Shown piece by piece: positions 7,068 to 7,382 of a stretch of 7,382 nucleotides of DNA. The DNA is from Pseudomonadota bacterium. Its GTDB lineage: Bacteria; Pseudomonadota; Gammaproteobacteria; Pseudomonadales; Oceanobacteraceae. Each line of letters opens with the position of its first letter. The stretch's first letter is position 1. Location of the stretch: contig JAEWQT010000051.1 of the NCBI GenBank assembly GCA_023399105.1, forward strand, positions 1-7,382, given 5' to 3'. Position numbers and translations under genes: made by a program. The notes below the pieces were generated by a model. The model was not told the origin of the DNA and made no database searches. It saw nothing but the letters and a program-made list of their open reading frames with translations.

Positions 7068-7382
7068 TCAGCCGCCGGCCTTCTTGACGGTGAACCCCCG
7101 TTTGCTCAGTTCGGCGACCAGCAGTTCGCGCTGGTCGCCCTGAATTTCAATCACGCCGTCTTTCAGCGCCCCGCCCACCCCACAACGCTGCTTCAGCGCC
7201 TTGGCCAGATCTTTCAGTTCGGCATCGGCCAGCGGTACACCGGTGACCAGGGTCACCACTTTGCCGCCACGGCCTTTGCTGTCACGGCTGACCCGCACAA
7301 TGCCATCGCCCTTAGGACGCTCAGGCTGCTTACAGGTGCACTGATCCTGTGGCTGACGACAGTCAGGGCAGGCGCGGCCAAA
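7068..7382 (-). CDS. yciH: YciH/SUI1-family translation initiation factor-like protein (5' end missing)
   Basis: The frame is open from the right edge of the window to the TGA at 7068-7070, giving the last 104 residues; the start lies beyond 7382. An internal GTG at 7298 is not the likely start, because upstream codons read KGDGIVRVSRD, which continues the YciH match. The C-terminal SUI1/eIF1-like domain contains GRGGKVVTLVTGVPL, CGVGGALKDGVIEIQGDQ and an AGG end, all close to E. coli YciH. The family resembles eukaryotic eIF1 and is thought to affect start-codon selection or translation under stress; its exact bacterial role is less settled. The visible N-terminal part carries CPDC followed nine residues later by CTC, a four-cysteine cluster that could bind zinc and that E. 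coli YciH lacks. The stop is one nucleotide from the convergent thioesterase stop, with no room for a terminator between them. Confidence 0.9.
   Translation of the reverse strand, partial: FGRACPDCRQPQDQCTCKQPERPKGDGIVRVSRDSKGRGGKVVTLVTGVPLADAELKDLAKALKQRCGVGGALKDGVIEIQGDQRELLVAELSKRGFTVKKAGG

Noticed and set aside
7068..7298. YciH-like gene starting at GTG 7298
   Set aside because: Family-matching residues continue upstream of the GTG to the window edge, so it is an internal codon of a truncated gene.

Overview
The window holds ordinary chromosomal housekeeping genes of a gammaproteobacterium. PurL, MltF and TadA read like those of pseudomonads and marine Oceanospirillales-type relatives, and a purL-mltF-tadA neighbourhood is familiar from pseudomonads. 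Base composition is moderately GC-rich except for an AT-rich intergenic patch. The genus cannot be fixed from the sequence alone. No mobile element, CRISPR array, tRNA or rRNA was seen, and no multi-gene novel system is evident.

Layout: (1) 1-219 is the 3' end of a type IV pilus retraction ATPase gene, most like pilU, on +. (2) 256-285 is a strong hairpin that can terminate both this gene and the converging purL. (3) 335-4228 is a complete purL on -, encoding the large single-chain FGAM synthase of purine synthesis. (4) 4229-4617 is a divergent intergenic region that should drive purL leftward and mltF rightward. It contains a perfect 7-3-7 inverted repeat that looks like an NtrC binding site. 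(5) 4618-6045 is mltF on +, a periplasmic lytic transglycosylase with a solute-binding-like domain. (6) 6050-6598 is tadA on -, the tRNA adenosine deaminase, converging on mltF with a 4-nt gap. (7) 6599-6670 is a compact divergent promoter region with a GTACCG/CGGTAC inverted repeat. (8) 6671-7066 is a hotdog-fold acyl-CoA thioesterase on +. (9) 7068-7382 is a 5'-truncated YciH/SUI1-like translation factor on -, one nucleotide from the thioesterase stop.

The genes do not form one pathway. They alternate in convergent and divergent pairs, so most are probably expressed from their own promoters. The observations most worth a second look are regulatory: the NtrC-like palindrome just before mltF, the operator-like repeat between tadA and the thioesterase gene, and the repeats in the purL leader.
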